64,000 nucleotides of DNA from Bugula neritina (lineage: Eukaryota; Bryozoa; Gymnolaemata; Cheilostomatida; Bugulidae). Within the stretch, counting starts at the first letter, position 1. Every line of letters starts with the position of its first letter. The translations under genes were made by a program, and so were the position numbers. Of the stretch, positions 12,501 through 20,198 are shown one piece after another. The notes below the pieces were generated by a model. It was given only the letters and a program-made list of their open reading frames with translations, was not told the DNA's origin and searched no databases. Location of the stretch: positions 9,991,722 to 10,055,721 of the forward strand of contig OZ037766.1 in assembly GCA_964035545.1 (NCBI GenBank), written 5' to 3'.

Positions 12501-13348
12501 AGCTATTGCTATAATATGTTGTAGAAAGGAACAGAATCTGATTGACAGAGAGTCATATGAGACTTGGGTGAAGAAGCAGCAGGAACTGAAGGAGAGACAA
12601 GCTGAAATAAAAAGAAAACAATTAGAATCCAAGCAGAAACAGACCCATTTTACAAGTAAAGATACAGTATCTAAAGGTAGATTGTACATGTACAAAAAAT
12701 TTCTGTTTTTAGGACAAACGCTTGTACTACAACTATTTTTTTAGAATAATCATTAGCTTGTTGGCAAATTTTTACATATCGATCAGTTAAAAGGTCGGTT
12801 TCTTGAAGAAAATGCAATCGGATGTTGTAATATGAAGCTAGTCTTATCAATGTGCTTTCTACATTCAAATTACTTCAAGTTTAAAAAACTATAGTCAAGT
12901 TTTAGAAGCTAAAGTAGGCCTATCTATATTTGATAAAAGCCTTCAAAGATATTATAGACACAACTAGTCATGTATCTTGTATGTAACCATAATGCTTTAA
13001 GAACAGCATATAATATTATAATTTCGTTTAAGTTCTTTGACTGATAATTATCAAATGAAAGCTTTTCCAATGACAAAAAATCAACAGTTTTTCTGTTTCT
13101 ACTTATGTGACATTATTCTAGGAGCTGCAAGCCCTTCTATTCGAACTAGTGATAACTATGACAGTGATAGGGAAATGGATTCCAACCTGACAGAACTACT
13201 CAACCATATCAAAACCTCAAACATTCACAGCAGCACGTATGACGATTTAATATTTCAAAATGACCATGAGGTTATTGACAAAGTGAGAAGTATAACGTAC
13301 AGAAGGGCCGCAGATCGAAAGAACCAGGCTATTGTACCGTTGTTATAA
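553..13348 (+). CDS. ANKRD60: ANKRD60-like ubiquitin-like and ankyrin repeat protein
   Basis: Nine-exon model: 553-799, 977-1101, 1853-2018, 9762-9860, 10044-10246, 10616-10718, 11245-11368, 12525-12676, 13122-13348. All phases agree, giving 481 residues. The N-terminal ~100 residues form a ubiquitin-like fold (IKIIDTGEVFALRNV, then YLDEG and a conserved IW motif). Ankyrin repeats follow (ALYVACHRGHAKLVQTLVES, GRTPLHVSAAQNRGSIVDIL, GDTALAIAE). The C-terminal half is highly charged and probably helical or coiled-coil (EKEDEMKNMAVKREKAAKKL). The LGVTQDSKYRT and ERAFIALYVACHRGH segments are what I recognise from the ANKRD60 family; ANKUB1 is a more distant alternative. Biochemical role is unknown; the architecture suggests protein-protein interaction. 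ATG 553 is the first in-frame Met, but the frame stays open upstream to an acceptor-like AG at 510-511, so an earlier coding exon is possible. Intron 6 uses a GC donor (10719). Intron 3 carries the retrotransposon. AATAAA-type signals lie near 13480. Confidence 0.8.
2245..2248. repeat. target-site duplication ATAT, left copy
   Basis: The four bases before the 5' LTR match the four bases after the 3' LTR at 9697-9700. A fifth base does not match. Short duplications of 4-6 bp are usual for Ty3/gypsy integrases. In AT-rich DNA a 4-bp match is weak alone, but it coincides exactly with the LTR ends. Confidence 0.7.
2249..2554 (+). repeat. 5' LTR of the retrotransposon
   Basis: 306 bp, TG...CA, same as 9391-9696 by eye. 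It contains a 22-bp near-palindrome at 2278-2299, a TATA-like TTTTATAAG at 2335-2343, a small inverted repeat AGTAGC/GCTACT just downstream, and an ATTAAA at 2451-2456 that could serve as polyadenylation signal. These suggest, without proof, a U3 of about 110 bp and an R region ending shortly after 2470. Confidence 0.95.
2278..2299. promoter_or_regulatory. palindrome in LTR U3
   Basis: CAATACGCAA and TTGCGTATTG are exact reverse complements separated by GG. The same palindrome recurs in the 3' LTR at 9420-9441. It lies upstream of the TATA-like box, where transcription factors would bind. A dimeric DNA-binding protein is a natural candidate ligand; a hairpin role in the RNA is the alternative. 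Confidence 0.5.
2556..2573 (+). other. primer-binding site, tRNA-Leu
   Basis: One base after the 5' LTR, TGGTGGCAGCGGTGGGAT begins with TGG. It is complementary over its length to the 3' end of animal tRNA-Leu of the AAG/TAG type (acceptor end CCACCGCTGCCA plus CCA), as I recall that tRNA. This is where minus-strand DNA synthesis would be primed. Confidence 0.85.
2588..3454 (+). CDS. gag: retrotransposon Gag
   Basis: 288 residues from the first ATG after the primer-binding site. Residues about 35-200 match the general retrotransposon Gag capsid pattern: an FTGSEDVEQFIQEF start, a conserved basic/hydrophobic core, and a QEHAATVKKLAQIAY helix ending in EAYLLATQMHRAQ. Gag forms the cytoplasmic particle that packages element RNA. 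The annotated frame ends at a TAA only 43 bases after a frameshift heptamer and carries no CCHC zinc knuckle. The very basic, nucleocapsid-like stretch is instead encoded in the -1 frame downstream. Confidence 0.9.
   Translation: METENARMQPPPVEGERRNAVNPVNREGEEAYRHCLKAPTFTGSEDVEQFIQEFREVMEVAQWPPRVALIQLRRAVTEQAKPYGVGTDVDGILAALRARFGTSVIDARTKLERLCRTPRTSLQEHAATVKKLAQIAYSDLPAQHQERYTYDAFVQSLNDLGLDHHLRAKGITRIEDALKAGEAYLLATQMHRAQRNPPVVGVSAARATTGSEALPLEAEVDRMVEMLGQLVTILAGAGPGRALRVPPTPVGQGWSSADQDQGQKGRPQYQGALNCHGPRTLSLPAGRN
3403..3447 (+). promoter_or_regulatory. -1 ribosomal frameshift signal in gag
   Basis: The heptamer GTTAAAC (3403-3409) sits in the correct phase, G TTA AAC, in the gag frame. After a 5-nt spacer a 10-bp perfect stem forms between 3415-3424 (CGGCCCGCGG) and 3438-3447 (CCGCGGGCCG), with a 13-nt pyrimidine loop. 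Loop CTCC could also pair with GGAG at 3456-3459 to give a short pseudoknot (inference). The same heptamer type is a known -1 slip site in arteriviruses. Slippage moves the ribosome into the frame that is open to 3864. Confidence 0.75.
3409..3864 (+). CDS. -1 frame extension of Gag with basic region
   Basis: This frame is entered by -1 slippage at 3403-3409 and is open to a stop at 3862-3864. It encodes a proline- and arginine-rich peptide with a strongly basic block (RRHQPRRRKPRKPRVK, near 3661-3711) resembling a nucleocapsid-type RNA-binding tail. It overlaps the start of the pol frame from 3710 to 3864, including a run of nine G at 3747-3755. There is no CCHC knuckle. It could be a C-terminally extended Gag or the linker of a Gag-Pol fusion; the latter needs a second frame change. 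Confidence 0.5.
   Translation: MSRPADTLPPRGPQLKEYGGTRRRLSVRTRRNIPPEWQVPRRTSRPAQRPSTFSLPLANRFHRLPREEEPATEMEPEGPVESPKPRRHQPRRRKPRKPRVKPPPSCQFRTAHAGGGESTTTWGELFSTRKGGWQRRHFPARLRLYYQPSQS
3743..8029 (+). CDS. pol: retrotransposon Pol polyprotein
   Basis: 1,428 residues from ATG 3743; the frame is open from 3710. Aspartic protease active site LLDSGCT near residue 30. Reverse transcriptase has LDLLSGYWQV, PFGLTSAPATFQ and the catalytic YLDD (aspartates 462-463). RNase H begins with DTDASD at 607. Integrase has an HHCC zinc-binding region (about 874-913) and the D,D-35-E triad at 941, 1001 and 1037. The GPY/F module (FVGPYVVVEAMPNHTYKIE) is near 1171; no chromodomain follows. The last ~220 residues are a proline/glutamate-rich tail with a cysteine-containing segment (VCDCIRSG, CWSC). 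All catalytic residues are present. Pol lies in the same nominal frame as gag but is separated from it by stops at 3452 and 3707. A perfect CAG/GTAAGC splice-donor match occurs near 8013. Confidence 0.95.
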   Translation: MRGGVKVQPHGESYFLPGKVAGNAVTFLLDSGCTTNLLSRRVFEALPRRDRDRVRPYTGEHGTLADGSCIPFYGIIELPGRVRDQAVQETFIIGQLEEDAILGMPFLKQHQCRIDFSKSVVLMGGRELACVDKFGRPLVGGVQVVRNCTVPGRSRATIHCRVNSNRIARLGVVESAHEKIQLASSLNRLTERGEVLVQCVNPFTEPIELPAGSMLGRFHSVQEEDVGPSLGDATEAPPRHSIQGRGAVPTHLRELYETASGGCASNRERQAMAKLLRDYGDVFSSGEHDVGLTGIVRHEIPLTAGTVPVRQPTRRLGPEKEKEVSRQVRDLLDRGLIEPAHSAWSSPVVLVRKKDGSWRFCVDYRKLNSVTIQDAYPLPRIDESLDALAGSKYFSTLDLLSGYWQVPLSPDAQEKAAFITRDGLWKWKVLPFGLTSAPATFQRLMEQVLSGLHWKTLLVYLDDVIVISPDFETHVSRLQEVFERLRGAGLKLKPSKCALLQPEVKYLGHVVGRNGVATDPEKVRAVEDWVTPQDLTGLRAFLGLVGYYRQYIPDFAGIAQPLNRLTAKGVTWQWTPVEQGAFDRLKGCLLTAPILAYPDPTLEYILDTDASDQNVGAVLSQVQEGREVVVAYYSKSLSPAERNYCTTRKELLAVIKSVKHFRPYLYGRKFRLRTDHASLIWLCRRAEPSSQVARWLEILAEFSYRIEHRPGKRHSNADGLSRRPDGGCKQCLNIERRDGGPPRCELETLAHHGAPFDWDQGQLRQRVDESPEDVQNLRANPVLAGNVRELKKLQEELPGVVADIYRAKREGRRPSEERIRQGCAEFRLYCQRWDSLRIGQDGLLTISLAASGRHPERKRVVCPTAIRRELIWDTHKQAHAGVKRVISKLRLRWYWPQMERDVRLRVKQCEICQASKHSRPPGEAGRRRLYAGRPWQVVAVDLVGPMPLTPRGNNWILVLTDHFTRWADALAIPDASAPTVARALDQHVFCYFGLPEQIHSDQGAQFQSQLMSDLCHLWGVNQSRTTPYHPQGNGVVERNNRMLGDALRSLLLGRGQEEWDTVLPQVMRAYRSTPHTSTGETPNLLMLGRETRVPDHLTYHVPEQDNSVHEYASELVERMKAAHDILRQQQWKVRHEDSDEPPLYQTGDKVWMVNYRRRRGQADKLKPKFVGPYVVVEAMPNHTYKIERSGQVSIQNESRLKPYWASPDGVGEAPPLLEPRRQTTTRGRRRHGPEYEVVIPREENLVREERQLLSTEACPPPPSLIPSLPETEPVPEVQTPTEGGAPSGEQEEVTANGEVETPLEAPTNEPASVSPPLGRGQRTRKPPPYLKDFVCDCIRSGAHESLGENRTIKCWSCEPHANINFCEGGIVGGINARKANSSDLVPQKRCSAFSYADIAKGRRISQPAPTLPRTLSMDINTEFPGKPV
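8047..9120 (+). CDS. third ORF: zinc-finger/coiled-coil protein of retrotransposon
   Basis: 357 residues beginning 17 bases after the pol stop, in a different frame. A canonical C2H2 finger lies at residues 155-175 (C155, C158, H171, H175), followed by an atypical C-x-C-x12-H-x5-C motif at 181-202. The N-terminal third is acidic and Ser/Thr-rich (DDEDTVMADGLLDLELDTV) and resembles an activation-type acidic region. The C-terminal ~45 residues form a likely coiled coil (REVEARAHDLEQEVYRL...SSELKYLQESIKRMKR) ending in basic residues. There is no signal peptide or membrane helix, so it is not an envelope protein despite occupying that position. A DNA- or RNA-binding regulator is inferred; capture of a host zinc-finger gene is one possible origin. 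Confidence 0.75.
   Translation: METGSMPVNSELIQQIESELLGTTFHVNDDEDTVMADGLLDLELDTVLGQSTHDSSVPRVHSKSCDSQASNGRQSLELCCKDPPRSNNNSTFVDTLAPVSPGMPSLEMAWDPEPAPTTSTTRQLPPQLEATSNWITPATEREIRTHQGGESNRECNLCQQRFTTHRRLKVHLPQHYITTFCPCGEYSYNRDYLLRHQRTMQCYQGHVYEVDESSYPAFLNAIKPLITDSARLSRLEQGFPSPRPIISGAADKPTQSTNSPPHSPLRMPHTFPRVVLQRVDTNAYTLPPPLPSSERKRHRQPTSSRSSPWARNLREVEARAHDLEQEVYRLAPRVQAASSELKYLQESIKRMKRAARS
9121..9390 (+). other. retrotransposon 3' noncoding region and polypurine tract
   Basis: 270 bases between ORF3 and the 3' LTR. It holds a long C homopolymer near 9311-9321 and ends in GGAGGGGGCAG (9380-9390) directly before the LTR, which fits the polypurine primer for plus-strand DNA. No further coding signal is convincing. 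Confidence 0.75.
9391..9696 (+). repeat. 3' LTR of the retrotransposon
   Basis: 306 bp with no difference from the 5' LTR that I can see, followed by ATAT at 9697-9700. Its TATA-like sequence, polyadenylation-like ATTAAA and palindrome repeat those described for the 5' copy. Confidence 0.95.
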
Positions 13349-14180
13349 TATGAAACTATTTTTATAATTCTGGAGGATAACATTTTTAGGTAAACTTTAT
13401 CTCTATTAGGTTCTAATATTTTCACGTAGGTTTATAATTTGTACTCCTGGTTATAAATTTTTTTACCAATTGGTTAGACTAAAATAAAGTTTACAATGTT
13501 ATCTACATTATTCATACAATAATTTCTATAATCTGAGTATATAATATAAAATATATAATATAAATAAATGTGCACCTGTTCATGTTAACCAACTTGTTAG
13601 ACTGTAATGAAGTAAATAAGTATATATTATTATAGAAAAGCATAATATACAATGTATATGCATACACATTTCTATCAAAGTATATTGACGGAAGATATTG
13701 GCTCAAGCCAGATATTGTTGGAGCCATTCTGAGAGTTGTAAGCCTTGAACAATGCAAATGGCCTGAGTCCCAATAGCTATATCGTGAGGGAGCTACTCAT
13801 GCCCATTGTTGAGCATAATTATATAAAGTTAGAAGACTATAATCAATTGTATTGTGAAATGTGTACTTCACATGATATAAATTAGTAGCTCGGGCATGAT
13901 TAACTAATAATAGCAGTGGGCTAATAACTTTAAAATATAAATTTTTTTACATTTCTGCTAATGATATAAGCTTTTCTAAAGTTAAGGCTTTCTTTTTCAG
14001 GCCAATATGCCATATTATGTTGAGAACTATTACTGTTCACATTCCTGCTAACAATAGTTATAAACCAGAATAATGTTATGCATTGTTGGCTGAAAGCTAA
14101 AGTGGTCAGTCCATTATTGCTGCAGATCATTTTAATTGTTGGTCACTATGTGCATCAATCAGCTGCCAGAAGCATGCAAA
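13349..14180. other. intergenic region between ANKRD60-like and Ig genes
   Basis: Contains the likely 3' UTR of the ANKRD60-like gene, with AATAAAG near 13482, then AT-rich sequence. No exon is supported. The 5' end of the immunoglobulin gene probably begins just before 14148. Confidence 0.5.
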
Positions 14181-17100
14181 ATGGATTTTCTACTAACTTT
14201 TACAACCCTAATGGTAATTAGCAACTCTGTAAGAGGTAGGTTGATATTACTCAGTTGCAATCTGTATTTCTAAACTACCGGTATAGCAACAATAGTTTGA
14301 AGCTCATAATCTCCAATTTCCGAATTTGTCATTAAATAATTGGTATAGTCGGCTACTTATGCATTGATACGATGCTGATGTTTATTTATAATTTAAGCAT
14401 TTTATTTTATTTAAGAGTTTAAAAAAAATAGCTAAGGTTATATGCATTACGGTATTCGTAATTTCTTTCTATCAATTTAACAGTCAAGTAATTCATAGTC
14501 TTTGACTTTAATTGTTTACTATCAATTTTTCCTCTTCAACAGTTTCAAATACACGTAACCTCTTGCATTGGCTCTGTTCAGGTGGCTTTGAACTACCTCT
14601 ATTTAAAAACTAAACATGTTTATAATTGCTGCAGGCTTTTTAAAAAGGCCTGTTTTAAAATTGTTGCACCAGCAGTTTAAACCACCATGTGTAATGTGCG
14701 GACATATACAAATAGATAATATTAACGTCAAATCACTACTTTTTCTATACACTTTATATGATTTAGTATTTTATAAGTTTATTTCTGTATGTTTGGGAAC
14801 ATACCAGGTTCAGTAACAATGCTCTCAGATACAAATATAAATGTCTATGAGGATACTTCAGTCACTCTTTATTGCCACATTCAACCCTTCAACCCCAACA
14901 AATGCCATACATGGTTTAAAGAAAGCTCAGATGGAACACCTGACAAGGTAAAATATATAAACTTTAGTTATTTCAAGGTTTCCATCAGTTTAAGCTTCGA
15001 AAAAAATATCAACTGGATGTTAATGAGTGATGTATTTGTCACTGAATAACACCGGATAGCTTTTTGACCAATATTTTCTTAAAATGAGACTTTTTATCTT
15101 GAGAAAGCATCTATATATACGTTTCTAGCACTTTTGTGATGGAATGTGAAGTAAGTACAAAAGTCATTAATATAATTTATACCCATATCCTAATACATAG
15201 TATGTACACAGAAACTGCAGCATCAAAATGAAGGTAGCATTGAGGGTGTTTGAACAAAATAAAAATGAGAAGGGTACGGGAAGTGATAACAATAGTCATA
15301 AGAGAGGTAGTAATGATAGAGCGAATAATAATGATATGACAATATAAACGATGAGACTGAATATTGAGCATAGCAGAAGCAAAAAGCCAAAAGAAGTTAA
15401 TAATAACAGCATAAGACCAAATAACATCTAAAATAATGAATAATGAAGAATGAGAGCAAAAATCTTTTTATGAGCATATGAGGAATAAGGATGATTCGAT
15501 AGGTTATTGTAAACAAATGAGATTAATTACTGACTGAACTTTTGATGATGTTGTACAAGTGTGCAAGTATAGTAAATTTGATTCTACTTAGACTAAAAAT
15601 AATGCAAAATAGTATATAATTTGCTTACGTAATTTATTCCTACAGAAAATAAAAATTTTAAAGTGCTAAGAGTTTATGTTGAATTACAAGAAACAAGGTA
15701 CAGATTTGGTATATAAAGTTGTTATGTCTCGCAGATTTTAATGCGAGGTTCCCAAGAGTACCTGTCCAGTTTAGAAATAGAAATTGGGGATATTCTACTA
15801 CCTGAAGACTTGACGGCCCCACCAATAGACAATATGTTTTGTGATAACGAACAGCAGGATAATAAGAGCATGTCACTAATATATGTAGCAAAACCAATGA
15901 ATAATATGAATAAGTCTCAAAGTGAAGCAGCCACTATGGAGAAATATTATTCATTCAGACATGAAAACTTCTACACGCTCACCATTAACAATATAGAGCC
16001 AGCTGATGAAGGAAAGTACTTCTGCAAGTATTACTGTGAGGAGTGTGATTCCTTGAGAGCAGAACTTATTTTCACTGGTTGGTTTTAGCTCTATAATAAT
16101 GAAGTTGAGGATATATTCTGTTATAGTCCTAATTAGTTATTTTGATGTTCAAATATAAAGATCATTGCACTGCACCACCTTACCATTCAAAAAGTAAAGT
16201 TAAACCAATTAACCTCATTGATATTTTGACTCTTTGAAAGATGATTTAAGTATGCATGCTTTTAATTTTATTATTTTTGTTTGTATGGTATATACCACTT
16301 TTGATAATTTTATATGTTGAGTTTTATAGTTTCTACAACTGATGCTATGAAAAGGACTTTAATGTTGATGAAATTGCAGTTATATTTTACAGTACCAGCA
16401 ACTCTTGAGAGTCTATCATTGATTTCGATGCCAGAAACAAAATTTGTTGAAATTAACCAGTTGATAAAACTTACCTGCACAGCAACATCTCGGCCTGCGG
16501 CAGTTATTCGTTGGATTCTATTATTAGTATGTGCTTATGTGATGTAATGCTACTTTCTATTCCCCAGTTTTACCTATAACAGTAATTGTGCACTCAATAT
16601 ATGTCAAAAAAGCCGAGCTTCAACATGAGGGGACGCTTTGGAAAATTTTATCTGTTCCAATATTAATATAGAATTCATTCATGTTGATTTTAATTGTCCC
16701 TATGATTGTAATGTGATGAGTAAGTAAGCCTTGTACTTGATGTAGAATGATGAGAAAGATATACACATTGAAGATTCAGCTCTATTCAATGTGTTTTACA
16801 ACAACGCCACTGACTTGTACACTGTCACATCGGTATTTCATTTCACGGGAGGAAATGTCTTGAGGAACCCCATGACGCTTTATTGCCAGGTGAGCAATAA
16901 TTTTCTACATTTGAGATTCAATATTTTACTGGAACCATTTTTAACTAACATGTGGCCTATTATGATGACATAGACATAGATACATATTTACTGCGGTTCC
17001 ATTCCTTCGAATTATGCGAATGGATTAACTTCTGGTTATGGTTTCATTCATGCATGCGAAGCTTTGAAACGTAGTGATTATTATGTACATGAACAAGTGT

Positions 17101-18806
17101 AGTCATGGATTTCACTAATTGATGTTGCTACTGCATAGGTAATTTCTCCTGTAAGAAAAAGCTCTATGACAGAACAAAAAGTAGAACCAGATATATTGGA
17201 TGTTGATGCACTTAGTAATCATAATGATGATGCTGAAAGTGATCACAGTCATAAGAAAAGGAAAAAAAGAGCAACAAATGATACAGTATTTCCGCCAGAA
17301 TTTGAGCATGAAGATTTGATGGTAGGTATCGATACTGCTATAGGTATATCTCTCAAACTGCTTGCTTTTAGTCTATTTACCCTGCATCTTATTGTAACTT
17401 TGTGTTCAATTTACTGCATAACCATTTTATGCTTTGCTTTATGAAGATTTTATTGTGCTACAAATTGTATAGATTGAGGTAATACATTGACTTGGATTGT
17501 TTTACAGGCAACCTATTGAATTGATTATATTAATAATGTAGTTTGCTAAATACATTGTAAGTATTGAATATTATTTATAAATATGATTATTTTTATATGT
17601 AGGACATAGCATACATGTAATACTAGTAGTAATTTTGTTACAGGGTTCAATGCAAAATCTAAGGTGACTCAGTAGCTAGCATAAAACACACACGCACGCA
17701 CACACGCATGCACGCACACATTATATTATATACATATACATATTGGGCCTCAAAATTTAAAAAATTCAGCATCATTTACTCGTATTAAAACATTAAGAAG
17801 TGTTACTGGAAGGAAATAGTCTATAACTAAAGTACAACTGTTCATAACAATTAACGCTCCACTTCTTCATAATATAAAAAGGCTGGTAATAATTATTTAG
17901 GATGAACCAGAGAATGTAGCCTTTGCTGAGCACTTTGATTATGATTTGGATTTTGGAAAACAGAAAAAGCAAAAGACAATAATAGAGCAAGTGGGACACC
18001 TGAAGTACCTCACCACAAACATCTATAAGAGACGAGTGTATACCTTGCCAACTGCAGGTCAATCAAATTTGTTAAGCTTAGCTAGTAGTAGCAGTTATTT
18101 TACAGAAGCATCAACGGTTTCATCATATATTTATATTTATTGTAATGTGACCTACACCATGCTTCTTAAGAAAAAAAGCTTATTTATAATAGTATTTTTC
18201 TTGGGAGATTTTAAAAATGTGTTATAAGCCCTTTTTATTATCTTTAAAGTAGCAAAACACAATTGCTTGAAGAACTGTGAATATGTTCAGACTCCTAGTC
18301 ATTCGCATTAGCAGTGCAGAAGTTGGTAGTCGGCAGTGCATGCATACAATTATTTAGGCTTATCATAGAGCACTTTCTTTATCAGTAGTAAGTTACATAA
18401 CCTAGCTTTCACACTAATCATGGATCAAAAGAAAGGTTATTAGTTTTCACTATTTATCATCTAATGATGAGGCTAGACTAATTTGAAATATGAAGTAAAA
18501 TTAATTAATAAATAACTTGTCTCACTGTTATAGAAACCAACAATCTGTATAAAAGTGTTACTGTTTTCTTTTATAGCTTTTGAACGAAAATGGCGCATCA
18601 CATTAATTGTTATCAGTTCTACAGTTTTAATTCTACCAATAATTATTGGATTTATACAAATATTTGTAAAGAAGACTGGAGATTTTCACATCTCATCAAA
18701 TCAATCAGGGATACAGGAAATATACAAGCTCGTCAATTCAAATCAAGATACTCGACCAAATATGGAAGAAAGTAATGACTTTGATACGGCAGCTGAGAAA
18801 GCATGA
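14181..18806 (+). CDS. immunoglobulin-domain type I membrane protein
   Basis: Eight exons: 14181-14235, 14808-14947, 15735-16077, 16393-16526, 16746-16889, 17139-17321, 17901-18057, 18577-18806, with consistent phases and 461 residues. Exon 1 is a signal peptide (MDFLLTFTTLMVISNSVRG); an in-frame ATG at 14148 would add 11 residues. The first Ig-like domain has VTLYCHI, a Trp strand (CHTWF) and the DEGKYFCKYYC ending typical of Ig V/I sets, with extra cysteines. A second has IKLTCTATSRPAAVIRW and MTLYCQ. An acidic/His-rich stalk with KKRKKR, a furin-like basic site, follows. The last exon gives one transmembrane helix (ITLIVISSTVLILPIIIGFI) and a short acidic tail. No orthologue recognised; a cell-surface adhesion or receptor role is inferred. 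Intron 6 holds a CA/CG-rich simple repeat. Confidence 0.8.
17686..17722. repeat. CA/CG-rich simple repeat in Ig gene intron 6
   Basis: Alternating purine-pyrimidine tract of ACACACGCACGC type, followed by an ATATAC stretch. Intronic and without coding meaning. Confidence 0.7.
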
Positions 18807-20198
18807 CAATTCCAAATTATAATAAAAAACTTTATATTACAAAGAACTTCATCTAAGTTTTTGAAGCAATAATGAAATTTTGATACATAATTTGTAAATT
18901 TGGAATGATGGATACGGGAAAATAAATACATGAAATATTATTTTGATTAATAGAATGCTTCTTATATTTTGATGCTATCATAGATAATTATATCCTCCCA
19001 CAAAAGAATATGAGTTACTAAACTTTATTACTTGCTCTCTAATAATGTCCATTGATAGCGTCTGTCAGGTTTAAAAATTTTGGGTAAGCTGATGAAGCAC
19101 TGAAGTTCCACAAAATACTTGAAACTGGGTGATACTAAGTGATTGCTAACTCTTATGAAATTTCTCTATTACAGGTAAATAACACATTTTTAAGATGAGA
19201 ACTGTAACGAAACTAATACAGCCAATTGTGTTATTAATTATTATGACTATTATTATGCTATGAAGTTTCATTAGTTAGCTAATTGAGCTGAAATTAACTG
19301 TTTGAATAGAGAAGAAACTAAAATACTATTAATTAAATCTTTCAGAGTTATGCACTTTTTAAGATTTAGTTTATGTTTAGGAAGTTTTAACTTTCATGTG
19401 TTATTTTAAAGTCCAAAAACTTGTTTAACGTGGCTGCCAAACTGAGACTAACTAATGCAACATTGTTAATAAGAAATCATGTACAAGCCACAATCGAAAC
19501 TTATTCATAGGTAGAGGGGCCAGCTCTGGATATAACAGGAAAAAATTCTAGCCATGCTTGTGTTGTCATCTATAATTACTTCACAGTGCTCACATTATTA
19601 TATTATATAACTATAAGTGTTTGTATTATGTATTATAATTATGTAGTGTTTGTTTTATTTAACTACGTATGTTTTATTTGCTTGCATAAATAAATGGTCA
19701 CTTCTGAGTTCTGACCCCAATCTTTGACCTTAAAGACTTCTGGCCTTACTAGCAAAGAACTACTGATTATTCATAGGGTTGCTTATGCTGTAGCTTTTTG
19801 AAGTTCTGCTATTGTATTCCAAACTGTTGATGTACTGGTATTGTATTTTTTGTAAGTGATAAATGAGATATCTTTACGTGTTGACTACATTTAGAATACA
19901 ATAAAATTGTTGGAGTTGTGTTCTTAACTAGTGGGTTAGGATACAATAGGATAGAAAACCTAACATATAATGCAAACTCATTGAACTGAAACTATAGTTC
20001 AATGTATAACTACATAAAGTTATATCCGAACTATTCCACAGCAGCCAGACTGCAGCACTGTCTTAGGTGAGATAACTTCGTGATCGACAATAATATGTAT
20101 GTAAACCTTATTATAATAACCTTTATTAGAATTTTCTAACGGAATAAATCGCGATTGTTACAGTGCGGAATATTTATAAATTAGTAACTTCCGTTACA
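18807..20198. other. intergenic region between Ig gene and dynein light intermediate chain
   Basis: Begins with the 3' UTR of the Ig gene (AATAAA near 18822 and 18923). The rest is AT-rich with no exon I can support. The 5' UTR of the dynein gene lies at the right end; no TATA box is evident. Confidence 0.5.
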
